A stretch of 33,576 bases of DNA from contig CAZGAH010000048.1 in assembly GCA_964523295.1 (NCBI GenBank), forward strand, positions 1-33,576. Reading direction: 5' to 3'. Position 1 is the stretch's first letter. Each line of letters starts with the position of its first letter. The stretch comes from CAZGAH01 sp964523295. GTDB lineage: Bacteria > Desulfobacterota > Desulfovibrionia > Desulfovibrionales > Desulfovibrionaceae. A program made the position numbers and the translations under genes. Shown here one piece after another: positions 32,612 through 33,576 of this stretch. The notes beneath the pieces were generated by a model. The model had not been told where the DNA came from and did not search any database. It saw only the letters and a list, made by a program, of their open reading frames with translations.

Positions 32612-32960
32612 AACGGAATCCTCCTCGGCAGCCTGTGCATGTAAACCGCCTTGGCCCTACCAACGCAGCCCGTGAAGCGCAACCTCTTTTTCACCTCTTG
32701 GTGCGGATATCATGAATGCCTGTCATCGGTCACGATCAGACGGTTTTTGAAGTCTGTCAGGAGCTCATGCCAGGGTCTTGCCATAGAGACAACGCAATGC
32801 CCGGAAAACGAACGACTCCGGCTCCCATGAAATTCCATAACCCCGCGCCAGGCACCCCGCAAGCGCGAAAAGGCCTGGTCGCGCTGGAGGACCGGCAGTG
32901 GCTACCCTGACCGGATTCCATGGCAGGTCGAAGTTTTTCAGAAAAACATTCCGAAAATGG

Positions 32961-32989
32961 TTGACAGAAAGCGTACAAAAAAATATCGA
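32961..32989 (+). promoter_or_regulatory. Strong sigma-70 promoter candidate
   Basis: A perfect TTGACA (32961-32966), a 17-nt spacer ending in seven A and TATCGA (32984-32989). It faces the partial exported-protein gene 300 nt away, or a non-coding transcript. Confidence 0.6.
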
Positions 32990-33120
32990 CTTGTAGAATT
33001 AATGACGATAATTAGCAGAAAAGATTTTACTGCCATATAAAGTATATGCCTCTGATATGCACTGTATCACGCCAAATCCGGTGCGCCAACGCGAACAGGC
33101 GACATAATGAGGGCTTTGGC

Positions 33121-33199
33121 GGGGGCGTGGGTGAAGGGAAGGCGCGAATGGGATGGGGGGGAGGGTGTACGGGGTGTAGAGGTGGGGTGAACGAGGGGG
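33121..33199 (+). other. G-rich tract with quadruplex-forming potential
   Basis: The plus strand has a dense series of G runs of 3 to 7, separated by short spacers, for example GGGGGGG-A-GGG-TGTAC-GGGG and then GGGG and GGGGG within 30 nt. If transcribed from the promoter at 32961, this would lie in the leader of the next gene. Confidence 0.55.
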
Positions 33200-33296
33200 T
33201 TCATGCTGTGTGCAAATGGCGTAACAATACATTCACGATGCCGGTTGAAATTTGAGATATGAGTTTGGGTAACAGTAACCGTATTCGGGCAGGGCT

Positions 33297-33576
33297 ATGA
33301 GCGGAGCGCTGGTGAAGAAGGGTTTGGGATTGGTGTTGGTCGTCGTGGCCGTTCTGGGGTGTCTGGCCGGGGCGTTTGCTCTGGGTGGGCAGGCTTGGGC
33401 CCAGGGCGGGAAGTCCGGGGCCGGGGCGAAGAACGGGAACACAGCAGCAGGTGCGCCGGCTGGCGCCTCCGCGGTCTTCGAGCAGCGCTACGTGATCGGG
33501 TGGCCGCGCGTGGTCTTGGCTTGGCCGGGGTTTCAGGCTCGGGCGGGCGAGGGGAGGATTGTGTTGACCAAGGGCG
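33297..33576 (+). CDS. Exported protein, incomplete at the window end
   Basis: An open frame from ATG 33297 continues without a stop to the end of the window (93 codons seen). It starts with a clear signal peptide: basic VKKG, a hydrophobic stretch LGLVLVVVAVLGCLAGAFAL and a probable cleavage site GQAWA before QGG. An Ala/Gly/Lys-rich linker follows (GGKSGAGAKNGNTAAGAPAG), and then a less biased part (FEQRYVIGWPRVVLAWPGF). A Cys in the hydrophobic region could suggest a lipoprotein, but the position is not that of a normal lipobox. I do not recognise the family. Only GGGCAGGG near the start is available as a ribosome binding site, which is weak, so another start is possible. Confidence 0.65.
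   Translation, partial: MSGALVKKGLGLVLVVVAVLGCLAGAFALGGQAWAQGGKSGAGAKNGNTAAGAPAGASAVFEQRYVIGWPRVVLAWPGFQARAGEGRIVLTKG

Larger units (their letters stand above)
32612..33296. other. Long intergenic region with an AT-rich middle and a G-rich tract
   Basis: No supported gene in 685 nt. It changes composition sharply: mixed at 32612-32930, AT-rich at 32935-33060, and G-rich at 33121-33199. A small frame at 33003 (12 codons) and a longer one from 33046 lack ribosome binding sites and have low-complexity products, so I do not call them. The consensus promoter and the G-tract are listed separately. Confidence 0.6.

Noticed and set aside
32933..32947. GTTTTTC/GAAAAAC palindrome before the strong promoter
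   Set aside because: A one-base centre cannot form a hairpin, and an AT-rich background makes it weak evidence for an operator.
33046..33255. 69-residue frame in the G-rich stretch
   Set aside because: No ribosome binding site and a low-complexity Gly/Arg product caused by the G runs.
1..33576. CRISPR arrays, tRNA or rRNA genes, origin of replication
   Set aside because: No regularly spaced repeats, no cloverleaf or rRNA-like stretches, and no DnaA-box cluster was seen by eye.

Overview
The window looks like chromosomal DNA from a delta-type sulfate reducer, most likely a member of the Desulfovibrionales. The basis is the GC-rich coding sequence, the wording of HisH/HisF and NikR, the mix of chemotaxis, HD-GYP and universal stress proteins, and genes with strong AGGAGG ribosome binding sites. 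This placement is inference from protein style; no rRNA marker is present. The sequence is a draft scaffold: four runs of N occur (14946-14955, 15385-15413, 21134-21143, 29538-29547), and several genes near them are broken.

Layout. 1-3260: a Cache-domain chemoreceptor with its terminator, then a Phd/YefM-RelE type toxin-antitoxin pair behind a clear promoter with palindromes. 3499-6230: a MacB/FtsX-type permease without an ATPase, then two small exported proteins of unknown function. 6559-11255: a very large fused ABC exporter (TerB-like, FHA-like, ATPase and ABC-2 membrane parts) followed closely by an M24 peptidase. 11442-12960: citrate synthase facing a 39-residue membrane protein, with a large shared stem-loop between them. 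12970-14000: an AT-rich patch and a decayed IS66 transposase. 14256-18944: RND adaptor, RND pump and a broken SMR transporter, in one operon. 18992-20999 (minus strand): methyltransferase, nikR and folE2. 21205-22848 (minus): a TolC-family channel with a long N-terminal extension, a plausible partner of the RND pump. 23291-25872: a kinase-like protein and two universal stress proteins. 25957-26232 (minus): HU. 26638-30288: a thioredoxin-reductase-like flavoprotein, an EamA transporter, an aminotransferase interrupted by a 373-bp insert, and a gutted CbiO-like ATPase. 30315-32611 (minus): hisH, hisF and an HD-GYP protein. 32612-33576: a long non-coding stretch with a consensus promoter and a G-rich tract, then the start of an exported protein that runs off the window.

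The most unusual items are: a 14-bp block shared by the putative promoters of the chemoreceptor and of HU; the aminotransferase whose reading frame is exactly restored if 373 bp between two imperfect repeats are removed, the insert carrying the beginning of a different ABC ATPase; the 39-residue membrane protein convergent with citrate synthase; a 33-nt hairpin upstream of the flavoprotein; a 15-bp palindrome upstream of the stress proteins; and the G-rich leader near the right end. No clearly new multi-gene defence or metabolic system is evident. The best candidates for undescribed biology are the exported pair at 4978-6227 and the kinase-like/Usp cluster.
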